DNA from: Stenotrophomonas maltophilia
GTDB taxonomy: Bacteria; Pseudomonadota; Gammaproteobacteria; Xanthomonadales; Xanthomonadaceae
Length of the DNA stretch: 64,000 nt
Assembly (NCBI RefSeq): GCF_006974125.1
Contig: NZ_CP037858.1
Span: 1,984,001-2,048,000, forward strand
Direction of reading: 5' to 3'
The notes beneath the pieces were generated by a model. That model worked only from the letters and a program-made list of their open reading frames with translations. It ran no database searches and was not told where the DNA came from. Positions within the stretch are counted from its first letter, which is position 1, and the number at the start of each line of letters is the position of its first letter. A program made the position numbers and the translations under genes. Below are positions 34,320-44,163 of this stretch, piece by piece.

Positions 34320-34542
34320 GATCCGTACCCGCTGATCCTTGGCAGTGCGGGCACAGCCTACCCCATCGCTGGCAGATTCCGACAACCCGGCTCTGGTCCG
34401 CAGCCCAGCCCCCGGATCGGGCCGGACCGGTGTGCCCGACCCGGCCTTACGCCGATTGCCACGGCAAATTACCCCTTCCAGCGCCCGCCACCGGCCCCCA
34501 CCGCCTACAATATCGGCCCCGCTCCGCTGCCGATTCTGTCCC

Positions 34543-36126
34543 ATGACTGCTGATCTGTTGCCCGTCCGCCGGGCCCTCCTCTCCGTTTCCGACAAGACCG
34601 GTCTGGTCGAGCTGGCCACTGCGCTGGCGGCACGCGGCGTGGAGCTGCTGTCCACCGGCGGCACCGCCAAGGCGATCCGCGATGCGGGCCTGGCCGTGAA
34701 GGACGTGGCCGACGTCACCGGTTTCCCGGAAATGATGGACGGCCGGGTCAAGACCCTGCACCCGATGGTGCACGGCGGCCTGCTGGGCCGTTCGGGCCTG
34801 GATGATGCGGTGATGGCTGAGCACGGCATCGGTGCCATCGACCTGCTGGTGCTGAACCTGTACCCGTTCGAATCGGTCACCGCCAAGGCCGACTGCACCC
34901 TGGCCGACGCGGTCGAGAACATCGACATCGGCGGCCCGGCCATGCTGCGTTCGGCAGCCAAGAACTTCGCCCGCGTGGCGGTGGCCACCGACCCGTCGCA
35001 GTACGCCGAACTGCTGGCCTCGCTGGACGCCAACGACGGCCAGCTGTCGGCCGCCACCCGCTTCGCGTTCTCGGTGGCCGCGTTCAACCGCGTTGCCCAG
35101 TACGACGCCGCGATCAGCAACTACCTGTCGGCGGTCACCGCCACCGACGCCGCCGTGCCGGCCCGCGCCGAGTACCCGGCGCAGATGAACTCCACCTTCG
35201 TGAAGGTGATGGACCTGCGCTACGGCGAGAACCCGCACCAGAGCGGCGCCTTCTACCGCGACCTGTACCCGGTGCCGGGCACGCTGGCCACGTTCCAGCA
35301 GCTGCAGGGCAAGGAACTGAGCTACAACAACCTGGCCGACGCCGATGCGGCGTGGGAATGCGTGCGCCAGTTCGACGCGCCGGCCTGCGTGATCGTCAAG
35401 CACGCCAATCCGTGCGGCGTGGCGGTGGGTGCCGGCAACGGCGATGCCTACGAGCTGGCCTACGCCACCGACCCGACCAGCGCCTTCGGCGGCATCATCG
35501 CCTTCAACAAGCCGCTCGACGCTGCCACTGCCAAGGTGATCCTGGACCGCCAGTTCGTGGAAGTGCTGATCGCCCCGGACTACGAGCCGGCCGCGCTGGA
35601 GTACGCGCAGAAGAAGGCCAACGTGCGCGTGCTGCGCATTCCGCATGGTGATGGCCTGAACAATTTCGACAGCAAGCGCGTCGGCTCGGGCCTGTTGCTG
35701 CAGTCCTCGGACAACTGCGGCATGACCCGCGACGAACTGAAGGTGGTCAGCAAGCTGGCGCCGACCGACAAGCAGTTCACCGACCTGCTGTTCGCCTGGA
35801 AGGTGGCCAAGTTCGTGAAGTCCAATGCGATCGTCTATGCCAAGGACAACCGCACCATCGGTGTCGGCGCCGGCCAGATGAGCCGTGTCTACTCGGCCCG
35901 TATCGCCGGCATCAAGGCCGCCGATGCGAACCTGGTGGTCCAGGGCTCGGTGATGGCCTCCGATGCGTTCTTCCCGTTCCGCGATGGCATCGATGCCGCC
36001 GCTGCCGCCGGCATCAAGGCGGTGATCCAGCCGGGCGGTTCGATGCGCGATGCCGAAGTGATCGCCGCCGCTGACGAACATGGCCTGGCCATGGTGTTCA
36101 CCGGCGTGCGCCACTTCCGCCACTGA
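34543..36126 (+). CDS. purH: bifunctional AICAR transformylase/IMP cyclohydrolase
   Basis: A 527-residue enzyme for the last two steps of IMP synthesis. The cyclohydrolase (MGS-like) domain occupies about 1-200 with [46 protein letters not shown] and LNLYPFES. The transformylase domain shows [16 protein letters not shown], the catalytic [17 protein letters not shown]-type [16 protein letters not shown], and the ending [12 protein letters not shown] 34543 is the family start. It is followed 16 bp later by a lipoprotein gene and then purD. Confidence 0.97.
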   Translation: MTADLLPVRRALLSVSDKTGLVELATALAARGVELLSTGGTAKAIRDAGLAVKDVADVTGFPEMMDGRVKTLHPMVHGGLLGRSGLDDAVMAEHGIGAIDLLVLNLYPFESVTAKADCTLADAVENIDIGGPAMLRSAAKNFARVAVATDPSQYAELLASLDANDGQLSAATRFAFSVAAFNRVAQYDAAISNYLSAVTATDAAVPARAEYPAQMNSTFVKVMDLRYGENPHQSGAFYRDLYPVPGTLATFQQLQGKELSYNNLADADAAWECVRQFDAPACVIVKHANPCGVAVGAGNGDAYELAYATDPTSAFGGIIAFNKPLDAATAKVILDRQFVEVLIAPDYEPAALEYAQKKANVRVLRIPHGDGLNNFDSKRVGSGLLLQSSDNCGMTRDELKVVSKLAPTDKQFTDLLFAWKVAKFVKSNAIVYAKDNRTIGVGAGQMSRVYSARIAGIKAADANLVVQGSVMASDAFFPFRDGIDAAAAAGIKAVIQPGGSMRDAEVIAAADEHGLAMVFTGVRHFRH

Positions 36127-36142
36127 TCCTGGAGCGACACGG

Positions 36143-37015
36143 ATGTCCACAGTTTCGATGAAAGCGCTGGCCGTGCTTGCCCTCGCGGGCGCGGCCGCGC
36201 TGGCCGGCTGCAAGCCTGCAGCGGCGCCTGCGCCGGCGTCGGAGGCCGCCACGCCGGCCCCTGCCGAGCCGACGGCGCACGTGAGCCGTACCGCGCGACT
36301 GCAGGCCTTCCTGGTCCAGCGTTACGGCAGCAACGCCAAGCTTTCTGGTGAATGGCGCGGCAGCTGGAACGACGACGGCGAAACCCGCGCGATGGACTGG
36401 CACGTCTGCGCCGAGCAACCGGTGGTGAGCGGCGACAGCTGGCAGCAGTTGCTGGCGGTCTGCGGCGCACTGTCCGAAGGGGCGCACATCGACCCGGGCA
36501 CGATCGACTTCTTCGTGCTGCGCCCCAAGGGCGATGGCTTCGATGTGACCAGCGAACTGAGCGGCGAGCGCTTCGGCAGCGGCGGCCAGCCCGGTACCGT
36601 CAACGTCATCCGCGCCGGCAGCGACTTCTATGGCTTCCGTGTCGAGGACGGCTGGTTCGGGCAGGGCTTCTCGCTGCTCTCGCAGTCGCTGATCCTGCCG
36701 GGCCCGAACGGCCTGGTGGCCAGCGGCAGCGTGCGCAGCCATATCGACAATGACGCCCAGTACGAGTGCGACAACCTGGACGCCGGCACCGACCCGGACA
36801 CCGCCGAGGACTGCCGCACCCGCCGCTTCAGCATCGATTTCGCCCTGCGTTTCGACGACAGCGACCGCAGCGCGCGCATCTGGCCGCTGCTGATCGAGGA
36901 ATCCGGCACCACCTGTGGCAGCAAGCAGGTCCAGCAGGAACACCGCTTTACCCTGGACCCGAAGACCTGGGCCTATTCCTTCCCCGAATCGCTGCGACGC
37001 GAAGGCTGCGAATGA
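36143..37015 (+). CDS. lipoprotein of unknown function between purH and purD
   Basis: A 290-residue lipoprotein with lipobox LALAGAAALAGC and a Pro/Ala linker (residues 25-45). The mature domain has SGEWRGSWNDDGETRAMDWHVC, six or more Cys (C-E-Q, AVCGAL, YECDNLD, EDCRTR, GTTCGSK, REGCE) suitable for disulphides, and repeated beta segments. Start ATG 36143 follows GGAG at 36131-36134. It sits inside the purH-purD operon, which is odd for an envelope protein. No family recognised. Confidence 0.85.
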   Translation: MSTVSMKALAVLALAGAAALAGCKPAAAPAPASEAATPAPAEPTAHVSRTARLQAFLVQRYGSNAKLSGEWRGSWNDDGETRAMDWHVCAEQPVVSGDSWQQLLAVCGALSEGAHIDPGTIDFFVLRPKGDGFDVTSELSGERFGSGGQPGTVNVIRAGSDFYGFRVEDGWFGQGFSLLSQSLILPGPNGLVASGSVRSHIDNDAQYECDNLDAGTDPDTAEDCRTRRFSIDFALRFDDSDRSARIWPLLIEESGTTCGSKQVQQEHRFTLDPKTWAYSFPESLRREGCE

Positions 37016-37073
37016 AGCACCTGCGCCGCCGGGGACATCGACCTTCCCTTCCCACGCAATCTGGAATCTCGTG

Positions 37074-38357
37074 ATGAACGTACTTGTCATCGGCTCTGGC
37101 GGCCGCGAACACGCCCTGGCATGGAAGCTGGCCCAGTCCTCCCGTGTCACCGAAGTGATCGTGGCGCCCGGCAACGCCGGCACCGCCAGCGAAGACAAGT
37201 GCCGCAACGTAGCGGTGAAGGTCACCGACATCGACGGCCTGCTGGCGCTGGCCCAGGCCGAAGGCGTGGCGCTGACCGTGGTCGGCCCGGAAGTACCGCT
37301 GGTGGCCGGTGTGGTCGACCGCTTCCGCGCCGCCGGCCTGCGCATCTTCGGGCCGACCGCCGCCGCCGCGCAGCTGGAAGGCAGCAAGGCTTACGCCAAG
37401 GACTTCCTGGCCCGCCACAACATCCCTACCGCGTTCTACGCCGTGCACACCGACGTGGACGCCGCCCTGGCCTACATCCGCGAGAAGGGTGCACCGATCG
37501 TGGTCAAGGCCGATGGCCTGGCCGCCGGCAAGGGCGTGATCGTGGCGATGACCCAGGCCGAAGCCGAAGACGCCGTGCGTGACATGCTCTCGGGCAACGC
37601 CTTCGGCGATGCCGGTGCGCGCGTGGTGATCGAGGAATTCCTCGACGGCGAGGAAGCCAGCTTCATTTCGATGGTGGACGGCGTGCATGCGCTGCCGATG
37701 GCCACCTCGCAGGACCACAAGCGCGTCGGCGACGGCGACACCGGTCCGAACACCGGCGGCATGGGCGCGTACTCGCCGGCGCCGGTGGTGACGCCGGAAG
37801 TGCACGCCCGCGTGATGCGCGAGGTGGTGAACCCGACCGTGCAGGGCATGATCGCCGATGGGATCCCCTTCACCGGCTTCCTCTATGCCGGCCTGATGAT
37901 CGATGCCAGTGGCGCGCCGAAGGTGATCGAGTTCAACGTGCGCTTCGGCGATCCGGAAACCCAGCCGGTAATGCTGCGCCTGCAGTCGGACCTGATCGAG
38001 CTGGTGGAAGCGGCCATCGACGGCCGCCTGGACCAGGTTCAGGCGCAGTGGGACGCGCGCCCGTCGCTGGGCGTGGTGCTGGCCGCCAAGCCCTACCCGG
38101 AAGCGCCGATCACCGGTGACGTGATTTCCGGCCTGGGTGATGTGCCGGCCAGCGCCAAGGTGTTCCATGCCGGTACGGCACTGGATGCACAGGGCCAGGT
38201 GGTCAGTGCCGGCGGCCGCGTGCTGTGCGTGGCCGCGCTCGGCGACAGCGTGCGCGATGCGCAGGCCAATGCCTACGCGGGCGTGGCCAAGGTGAGCTGG
38301 GCCAACGAGTTCCACCGTACCGACATCGGCTGGCGCGCGATCGCACGCGAGGGGTGA
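37074..38357 (+). CDS. purD: phosphoribosylamine-glycine ligase
   Basis: A 427-residue ATP-grasp enzyme for the second step of purine synthesis. The start MNVLVIGSGGREHALAWKL is the family signature. GPEVPLVAGVVDRF, PIVVKADGLAAGKGVIVA, TGGMGAYSPAP and EFNVRFGDPETQPVMLRLQSDL are all present. ATG 37074. Terminator and a GTAG repeat follow at 38359-38427. Confidence 0.97.
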   Translation: MNVLVIGSGGREHALAWKLAQSSRVTEVIVAPGNAGTASEDKCRNVAVKVTDIDGLLALAQAEGVALTVVGPEVPLVAGVVDRFRAAGLRIFGPTAAAAQLEGSKAYAKDFLARHNIPTAFYAVHTDVDAALAYIREKGAPIVVKADGLAAGKGVIVAMTQAEAEDAVRDMLSGNAFGDAGARVVIEEFLDGEEASFISMVDGVHALPMATSQDHKRVGDGDTGPNTGGMGAYSPAPVVTPEVHARVMREVVNPTVQGMIADGIPFTGFLYAGLMIDASGAPKVIEFNVRFGDPETQPVMLRLQSDLIELVEAAIDGRLDQVQAQWDARPSLGVVLAAKPYPEAPITGDVISGLGDVPASAKVFHAGTALDAQGQVVSAGGRVLCVAALGDSVRDAQANAYAGVAKVSWANEFHRTDIGWRAIAREG

Positions 38358-38358
38358 G

Positions 38359-38382
38359 GTAGATCCACGCCATGCGTGGATG
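38359..38382. repeat. GTAGATCCACGC 24-nt palindrome
   Basis: Exact copy of the element at 28481-28504, starting 2 bp after the purD stop codon. Confidence 0.8.
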
Positions 38383-38401
38383 AGAGCGCCGCGAAAAACA
38401 G

Positions 38402-38427
38402 AAAGGCCCGGCAATGCCCGGGCCTTT
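38402..38427. terminator. bidirectional terminator after purD
   Basis: AAAGGCCCGG (38402-38411) pairs with CCGGGCCTTT (38418-38427). TTTGCTTT follows on the plus strand. On the minus strand the flank is also T-rich, so it ends purD and the convergent antitoxin gene. Confidence 0.88.
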
Positions 38428-38430
38428 GCT

Positions 38431-38763
38431 TTACAGGACTGCTTCGAGACCCTTCCGATCAATCAGGTTAAGCAACTTCAGTGACGGTCCACTGGGTTTC
38501 TTTTCGCCCTGCTCCCAGCTGCGTACGGTGGAAACGCTGGTATTGAGAACCCCCGCAAAGACCGGCTGACTGAGCTGCAATGACGTACGCAGGGCACGGA
38601 TCTGGGCACTGCTGTACTCAGGGACCGGCTCAAGGCAAAGCGCTTCGTAGCTGCTCAACCGACGTTTATCGATGAAGCCATGCGCGTGCAGACTCACAGC
38701 AGCATCATGCACCGCTTCAAGAAGCGCACTTTTCGCGCGCCGTCGCTCAGGGGTCTTCGTCAT
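38431..38763 (-). CDS. HTH antitoxin (NadS/HigA-like)
   Basis: A 110-residue Xre-type protein. The C-terminal HTH is SSAQIRALRTSLQLSQPVFA, then VLNTSVSTVRSWEQGEKKPS, as in NadS/HigA antitoxins. It overlaps the toxin gene end by 17 bp. Gene order is toxin first, antitoxin second, as in higBA. The antitoxin would neutralise the toxin and repress the promoter. Sequence composition here is less GC-rich than in the neighbours, which suggests horizontal gain. Confidence 0.9.
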   Translation of the reverse strand: MTKTPERRRAKSALLEAVHDAAVSLHAHGFIDKRRLSSYEALCLEPVPEYSSAQIRALRTSLQLSQPVFAGVLNTSVSTVRSWEQGEKKPSGPSLKLLNLIDRKGLEAVL

Positions 38764-39130
38764 GGCCGATCTCCTGTAGATCCCCGTACTCCACGGCACG
38801 ATTCAGCTGCGCCGTACTCATTCTCAGGAACTCCGATGCGTACAACTGCAGAGCGTCCCGTTCCGCATTCGTGATCGCAGCACGTTCATTCTTCTCGTAG
38901 CCGAAAAGGAAGAACCAATGCCCGCCTCGCTGTGTGGCGACGATGATTCGAACGCTCCCACGCTTTCCTCGCCCCGGCAGCGCAACGCGCTTCTTGAAGA
39001 TTCCGCCGCCAAGATCAGCATCCACCAGACCCGCTTCCATTTCACGTACCGACCGGTACAGCGCAGCGTCGGACAGGGTGGTCCTACGCATACTGCGATT
39101 GAAACTTCGTGTGCGGAAGATGCGTGGCAT
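38747..39130 (-). CDS. RelE-like toxin (RelE/ParE superfamily)
   Basis: A 127-residue basic protein: GGGIFKKRVALPGRGKRGSVR, IIVATQRGGHWFFLFGYEKNER and ITNAERDALQLYASEFLRM match the RelE-like toxin family that pairs with NadS-type HTH antitoxins. Such toxins usually cleave ribosome-bound mRNA. Conserved Lys/Arg residues (KKR, GKRG) could form the active surface. Start ATG 39130 (ATG 39136 is in frame). The start region overlaps the ATGATCAT palindrome of the promoter. Confidence 0.88.
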   Translation of the reverse strand: MPRIFRTRSFNRSMRRTTLSDAALYRSVREMEAGLVDADLGGGIFKKRVALPGRGKRGSVRIIVATQRGGHWFFLFGYEKNERAAITNAERDALQLYASEFLRMSTAQLNRAVEYGDLQEIGHDEDP

Positions 39131-39136
39131 GATCAT

Positions 39137-39160
39137 ACCGTGCCACTGCGTGGTACGGCG
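39137..39160. promoter_or_regulatory. putative toxin-antitoxin operator
   Basis: CCGTGCCA and TGGTACGG flank a CTGCG centre (7 of 8 bases pair), a dyad just upstream of the toxin start at 39130. The antitoxin is the likely ligand. Confidence 0.45.
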
Positions 39161-39217
39161 TGAACACCAGCATCCAGCACATGACCCGGTCGGCACAATC
39201 ACCGCTCTGGCGTCAGA

Positions 39218-39241
39218 GTAGAACCACGCCGTGCGTGGCTA
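39218..39241. repeat. diverged GTAG palindrome
   Basis: GTAGAACCACGCCGTGCGTG plus GCTA, an altered copy of the GTAGATCCACGC element with the core CCACGC/GCGTGG kept. Confidence 0.65.
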
Positions 39242-39257
39242 AGCCCCGCAAACGAAG

Positions 39258-39283
39258 AAGGCCCGGCACTGCTGCCGGGCCTT
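39258..39283. terminator. rpoH terminator
   Basis: AAGGCCCGGC (39258-39267) pairs with GCCGGGCCTT (39274-39283). On the minus strand CTTCTTCGTTT follows the stem. It lies 24 bp after the rpoH stop. Confidence 0.85.
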
Positions 39284-39307
39284 TCACAATTGCGACGCCA
39301 CCCCGCC

Positions 39308-40183
<876 letters not shown>

Positions 40184-40221
40184 AGGCACCCATCTTAGCA
40201 GTCCGGGATTTGGACTGCTAA
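40184..40221 (-). promoter_or_regulatory. rpoH 5' UTR hairpin (possible RNA thermometer)
   Basis: In the mRNA sense TTAGCAGTCC-AAATCCC-GGACTGCTAA forms a perfect 10-bp stem (bases 40221-40212 and 40204-40195), with an added U-G pair possible. The stem base is followed by GATGGGTGCCT and the ATG. An upstream TCCTCC stretch lies just outside the stem and could pair with Shine-Dalgarno-like bases. A translation-control element is inferred. The exact ribosome site is not clear. Confidence 0.5.
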
Positions 40222-40483
40222 AGGAGGAAAAAGTTCCAGCATCCTATTGATGCAACACTGGTCCCAAACAGAGCCCTACCGTAGCGCGATTTGATGACAG
40301 TGGCGAGCACGCTTTTCGGGATTCACAATCCCTTGGAATTCAATCAATTACGCACTGAAATCCGGCCGATTCCGGTCAAGCGGAGCTGAACGGGTAGGCC
40401 CGGAGCCCCATTCAGGGCCAGGGATGTTGCCAAGTGTTCAGGCCCGAGCGCCGCAGGCCCGATGCTTTACTACTAAAAAACCC
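40222..40483. other. rpoH/blaI divergent intergenic region
   Basis: About 350 bp separates rpoH from the BlaI gene. Apart from the rpoH hairpin and the BlaI promoter, I see a GGGATT-CAC-AATCCC hairpin at 40318-40332 and an AT-richer stretch to 40360. No ORF or RNA gene is supported. Confidence 0.5.
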
Positions 40484-40484
40484 G

Positions 40485-40539
40485 TTGACAGCCCTGCAAC
40501 CGCATGCTCCGATGCATCAACTAATTCATACGTAGATGC
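40485..40539. promoter_or_regulatory. BlaI promoter and dyad operator
   Basis: TTGACA (40485-40490) is a perfect -35. A weak -10-like TCCGAT starts 17 bp later. Downstream, GCATCAACTAAT and the mirrored ATACGTAGATGC (40514-40539) form a dyad matching 9 of 13 positions that reaches the first possible start codon. BlaI-type repressors bind such dyads, so this is likely autoregulatory. Confidence 0.5.
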
Positions 40540-40934
40540 GCATGACCCGCCCCGTCTCCCAGACTCCCACCCCGGCCGAGCAGGCCATCCTGGACATCCT
40601 CTGGGACAAGGGCGAAGCGTCCGTGCGCGAAGTGGCCGATGTACTCGGCGAACACAAACCGGTCGCGTACACCACAGTACTGACCATGTTCAACGTGCTG
40701 GCGAGGAAGGGCTTTGTCAGTCATCGCCAGGAAGGTCGCGCCTACATCTATCACGCCACGCTCAGCCGCGAGCAGGCCCGCCGGCAAGCGCTCGACCATC
40801 TGCTGCATCAGTTCTTCGAGGGCTCGCCGAACGTGCTTGCGCAGCACCTGATGGACGAACGCGAAATCGACCGCAACGAACTGCAGGCACTGCAGCAGCG
40901 CATCAGCGATGCCAGGGCCGGGAGGAAGGAATGA
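40536..40934 (+). CDS. BlaI/MecI/CopY-family repressor
   Basis: A 132-residue winged-helix repressor. TPAEQAILDILWDKGEASVREVADVL, then AYTTVLTMFNVLARKGFVSHRQEGRAYIY, is the family pattern; the C-terminal helix dimerises. BlaI proteins are cut by a BlaR1/MecR1 protease after signal sensing. Here an M56 protease gene starts within the BlaI stop (ATGA), so the pair is coupled. ATG 40536 or 40542. This is a separate transcription unit from the divergent rpoH. Confidence 0.93.
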   Translation: MRMTRPVSQTPTPAEQAILDILWDKGEASVREVADVLGEHKPVAYTTVLTMFNVLARKGFVSHRQEGRAYIYHATLSREQARRQALDHLLHQFFEGSPNVLAQHLMDEREIDRNELQALQQRISDARAGRKE

Positions 40935-42460
40935 ACCTCATCGACCTGGCGATGGCACTGGGCGTTCGACAGTTGCTGTTGTCTGCAGTTGTGCTGCTGC
41001 CCGCGCTGTGGCTCGCACGGCGGCGGGCCCTCAGTGCCGAACAACGTTCCTGGCTGCTGACCGCCGCGATGGCAGTTGCCCTGCTGCTACCGCTCAGCGC
41101 CTTCCTGCCGGGATGGTCGACCACCCTGCCCGCACCGGCACCGCCCGCAGCCGCGTTCCACCCCATGCCCGGCGAAGGGGCAACGGCGGAAGAAGCCATC
41201 TTCGAAGCCGGACGACAGCCCGGCATCTACTATGTTGAGCTGCCGAAGACCCTGCCGACACTGCTTGCAATGCTGTGGCTGCTTGGCACCCTGTGGCTGG
41301 GCATGCGCCTGCTGGACGCGATGCTGCACGCACGCCGGCTGCGGCGGTTGGCGCAACCGGCAACCGCCGGACTGCGCGCGGTCCTGGCCGACATCGTGCC
41401 CGCCCACGTGACGATCGCCACCTGCGCCGTCGACGGGCCGATGGTCGTCGGCCTGTGGCGCCCCACGATCCTGCTGCCGCGCCCGCTGCTGGCCCGCCTG
41501 GACAACAGCGTGCTGCGCGACATCGTCCGCCACGAGGTTGCACACCTGCAGCGACGCGACCTGTGGACAAGCACGCTGCTGCGGGCGGGAACAGCACTGT
41601 TCTGGTGGAATCCGCTCCTGCACGTTGCCCAGGTACGCCTGGCGGTACTGCGCGAAATGGCCTGCGATGCACGTGCCGCGCTGCAGGCACACGAACCCCT
41701 GGACTATGCAGGTTCGCTGCTGGCCAGTGTCGAGCAGCTGCAGGCCCTGCGCGAGGAGGCGCCGACGCTGGCGCTGGGCATGTTCGGCGCGCGCAGCCAG
41801 TTGGCACAGCGCATCGACCAGCTCGTCGAGACTGCACCACCGGCACCGCGGCGCCGCAGCCTGCTGATGCTGGGGCTGACGCTTCTGCTGGGCTGCACGG
41901 CCACTGCGGTGGCCGTCTCACCACGGCTGGCGCCACCGTCGGCGCCCGCGTCCTCCGAAACGCGCATCCACGATCTTCTGCGCGCTGCCAGCACGCATGA
42001 CCTCGTGCAGGTCCGCGCGTTGGCGACAGCGGGCGTCGATCTCGATGCGCGCGTGCTCGGCGATGGCACGGCGCTGATCCAGGCCATCCGCGCACGCGAC
42101 CCGGCGATGGTCAACGCCCTGCTGCAGCTGGGGGCCGACCCTGATCGCGCCGCACTGGGCGAAGGCAATCCGTTGATCGTTGCCTCCGCCCTGGGCCTGC
42201 AACCCATCGTCGAGCAGCTGGTGCAGGCCGGTGCCGACGTCAACCGGGTCGTCACCTATGACGAGACACCGCTGATCAATGCCTCGCGCGAAGGCCACCT
42301 GGTCACCGTGCAGTACCTGCTTGCGCACGGCGCCGACATCAACCTGGGCGTGGAAGCCGATGGCTGGCTGGGGCGTTGGCGGACACCGCTGAACCAGGCC
42401 GGCACTACCGCCGTGCGCGACTACCTGCTGGCGCAGGGCGCCCGCCGCGAACGACGCTGA
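40931..42460 (+). CDS. BlaR1/MecR1-like M56 metalloprotease with C-terminal ankyrin repeats
   Basis: A 509-residue protein. The N-terminal half has three or four membrane spans and the zinc-protease motif His201-EVA-His205 in IVRHEVAHLQRRDLW, with Glu242 in LREMACDA as the likely third ligand. A further span lies near 315-335. Classical BlaR1 then carries an extracellular penicillin-binding domain. Here residues about 345-500 are ankyrin repeats: TALIQAIRARDPAMVNALLQLGAD, NPLIVASALGLQPIVEQLVQAGAD and TPLINASREGHLVTVQYLLAHGAD. The input signal is therefore not direct beta-lactam acylation. Good ribosome site GGAGGAAGGA. Confidence 0.92.
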   Translation: MNLIDLAMALGVRQLLLSAVVLLPALWLARRRALSAEQRSWLLTAAMAVALLLPLSAFLPGWSTTLPAPAPPAAAFHPMPGEGATAEEAIFEAGRQPGIYYVELPKTLPTLLAMLWLLGTLWLGMRLLDAMLHARRLRRLAQPATAGLRAVLADIVPAHVTIATCAVDGPMVVGLWRPTILLPRPLLARLDNSVLRDIVRHEVAHLQRRDLWTSTLLRAGTALFWWNPLLHVAQVRLAVLREMACDARAALQAHEPLDYAGSLLASVEQLQALREEAPTLALGMFGARSQLAQRIDQLVETAPPAPRRRSLLMLGLTLLLGCTATAVAVSPRLAPPSAPASSETRIHDLLRAASTHDLVQVRALATAGVDLDARVLGDGTALIQAIRARDPAMVNALLQLGADPDRAALGEGNPLIVASALGLQPIVEQLVQAGADVNRVVTYDETPLINASREGHLVTVQYLLAHGADINLGVEADGWLGRWRTPLNQAGTTAVRDYLLAQGARRERR

Positions 42461-42587
42461 CGTCGCCGCCGCATCGCCTCCTGCACTGCGGCGCTGACCC
42501 GTTCCACCCGCAACGACCGGACGCGGCAGGCGTGCGCGGCAACGCCTGCGCCGATTCCAACCCTCTTCCACTCCTGCAAGGATGTCG

Positions 42588-44126
42588 ATGATGAACCGCC
42601 TGTTGCTGTGTTCGCTGCTGGTCTGCCTGACCCCGTTCCGTGTGATGGCCACCGACGCCGGCGCTGGAGACGCTGCGCGTTTTGCCCAGGCAATGGCCCA
42701 TGGCCTGCGCCCCGGCACGGCCCCGCTGGGCGCGGCGCTGCCGCGATGGTCGATCGAGGAACGCCTTGCCCATTACAAGGTGCCGGGTGCCGCCGTTGCG
42801 GTGATCCGCGATGGACGGGTGGTGTACGCCGCCGGATACGGCCTGCGCCAGGCGGGCACGCGCGACGCGGTGGATGCCGATACCGTGTTCTCGGTGGGCT
42901 CGGTCAGCAAGATGGGCGCTGCGGCGACCACCCTGAAGCTGGTTGCTGCCGGCAAGGTCTCGCTGGAGGAGAACATCGATCCCCGCCTGCGCCGCTGGCA
43001 TGTACCTGCCGATGCGCAGGGACTGCACCCGCCGATCACCCTGCGCATGCTGCTCTCGCACACCGCCGGCTTCAATGTGCATGGCTTCCAGGACTACCAG
43101 CCCGCCGAACGCTTGCCGACCTTGCTGCAGACACTGGATGGACTGGCGCCTGCAAAGAATGAACCGATACGCCTGATCCACGCACCCGGCCAGCAGGTCG
43201 ACTATTCCGGTGGCGGCTACACGGTGGTGCAGCTGGCGATAGAAGACCTGACCGGCAGAGCATTCGCCGACGTCGCACGTCGCGAGGTGTTCGCGCCACT
43301 GGGCATGTCCCGCAGCACGTACCAGAACCCCTCGCCTTCCAGCTACGGCAACGTTGCCCATGCGCACGACAACAAGGGCCTGCCGGAGGCCCTGCCACGC
43401 GGCTGGCAGAGCTTTCCGGAACAGGCGGCATCCGGGCTGTGGACCAGCGCCAACGACATGGGCCTGTTCGTCGCGGCCCTGCTGCGCAGCATCCGCACGG
43501 AGGATGGATGGCTGCCGCAGCCATTGGCCCTGCAGATGGTCAGCGAAGTGGCGCCGGCCGGTCGTGGCCTGGGACCGGAGCTGGCCGGCACCGGTGCCGG
43601 TCGCCGCTTCTTCCACAATGGCAGCAATGACAGCTATCACGCCGGCATCGAAGGCTACCCGGAGAGCGGCGATGGATTCGTCATCCTGACCAATGGCGAC
43701 AACGGCCCCGCACTGCGTGGGGAGATCCGCAATGCCCTGTCCGATGCACTCGGCCACAACGCCAAGCCGGTCATCCGCACGCTGGATCCCGCATTGCTGG
43801 TGGATGGCTATCCGCGCTTCAGCGGCCGCTTCGTACTCGATGACACCCTGCCCATGGACCTGCGCAGTGGCCTGGCCGATTGGTTCGACGTCACTACCCT
43901 GGACGTGCAGGCGGTCGATGCTGGACTGCAGTTGCGCCTGCCCGGGCGTGATGCACCGGTCGCGCTGCAGGCGCTGACGCCCGTCCGCTTCCTGGCAGGC
44001 AGTGCGGGGGCGGAACTGCTGTTCCATCGCGGCGGCGATGGCACCGTGCAGGCGTTGAGCGTGATCGCCGAAGGCGCGCGTGCCTACTACCGGCGCGCGG
44101 ATCTCGCGCCAGCAGCGGGCCACTGA
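42588..44126 (+). CDS. beta-lactamase-family serine hydrolase (class C/esterase-like)
   Basis: A protein of about 512 residues with a signal peptide (LLLCSLLVCLTPFRVMA). The beta-lactamase/transpeptidase-like domain has the Ser-x-x-Lys motif in FSVGSVSKMGAAA (about residues 105-108) and MLLSHTAGFNVHGF. The second motif is DYSGGGY, Gly where class C enzymes have Asn, and an HNGSNDSYHAG segment replaces KTG. The C-terminal 130 residues form an extra beta domain. Hydrolysis of an ester or peptide is more likely than strong lactamase activity. It lies 127 bp after the M56 gene. Starts at 42582 or 42591 are also possible. Confidence 0.88.
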   Translation: MMNRLLLCSLLVCLTPFRVMATDAGAGDAARFAQAMAHGLRPGTAPLGAALPRWSIEERLAHYKVPGAAVAVIRDGRVVYAAGYGLRQAGTRDAVDADTVFSVGSVSKMGAAATTLKLVAAGKVSLEENIDPRLRRWHVPADAQGLHPPITLRMLLSHTAGFNVHGFQDYQPAERLPTLLQTLDGLAPAKNEPIRLIHAPGQQVDYSGGGYTVVQLAIEDLTGRAFADVARREVFAPLGMSRSTYQNPSPSSYGNVAHAHDNKGLPEALPRGWQSFPEQAASGLWTSANDMGLFVAALLRSIRTEDGWLPQPLALQMVSEVAPAGRGLGPELAGTGAGRRFFHNGSNDSYHAGIEGYPESGDGFVILTNGDNGPALRGEIRNALSDALGHNAKPVIRTLDPALLVDGYPRFSGRFVLDDTLPMDLRSGLADWFDVTTLDVQAVDAGLQLRLPGRDAPVALQALTPVRFLAGSAGAELLFHRGGDGTVQALSVIAEGARAYYRRADLAPAAGH

Positions 44127-44163
44127 TCCATCACTGGCGGCGTCGGGCCCCTGCCCGGCCCGC

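Noticed and set aside
34339..34542. N-terminal extension of purH
   Set aside because: The extra 68 residues are Pro/Arg-rich and unlike PurH. The known start at 34543 fits the family.
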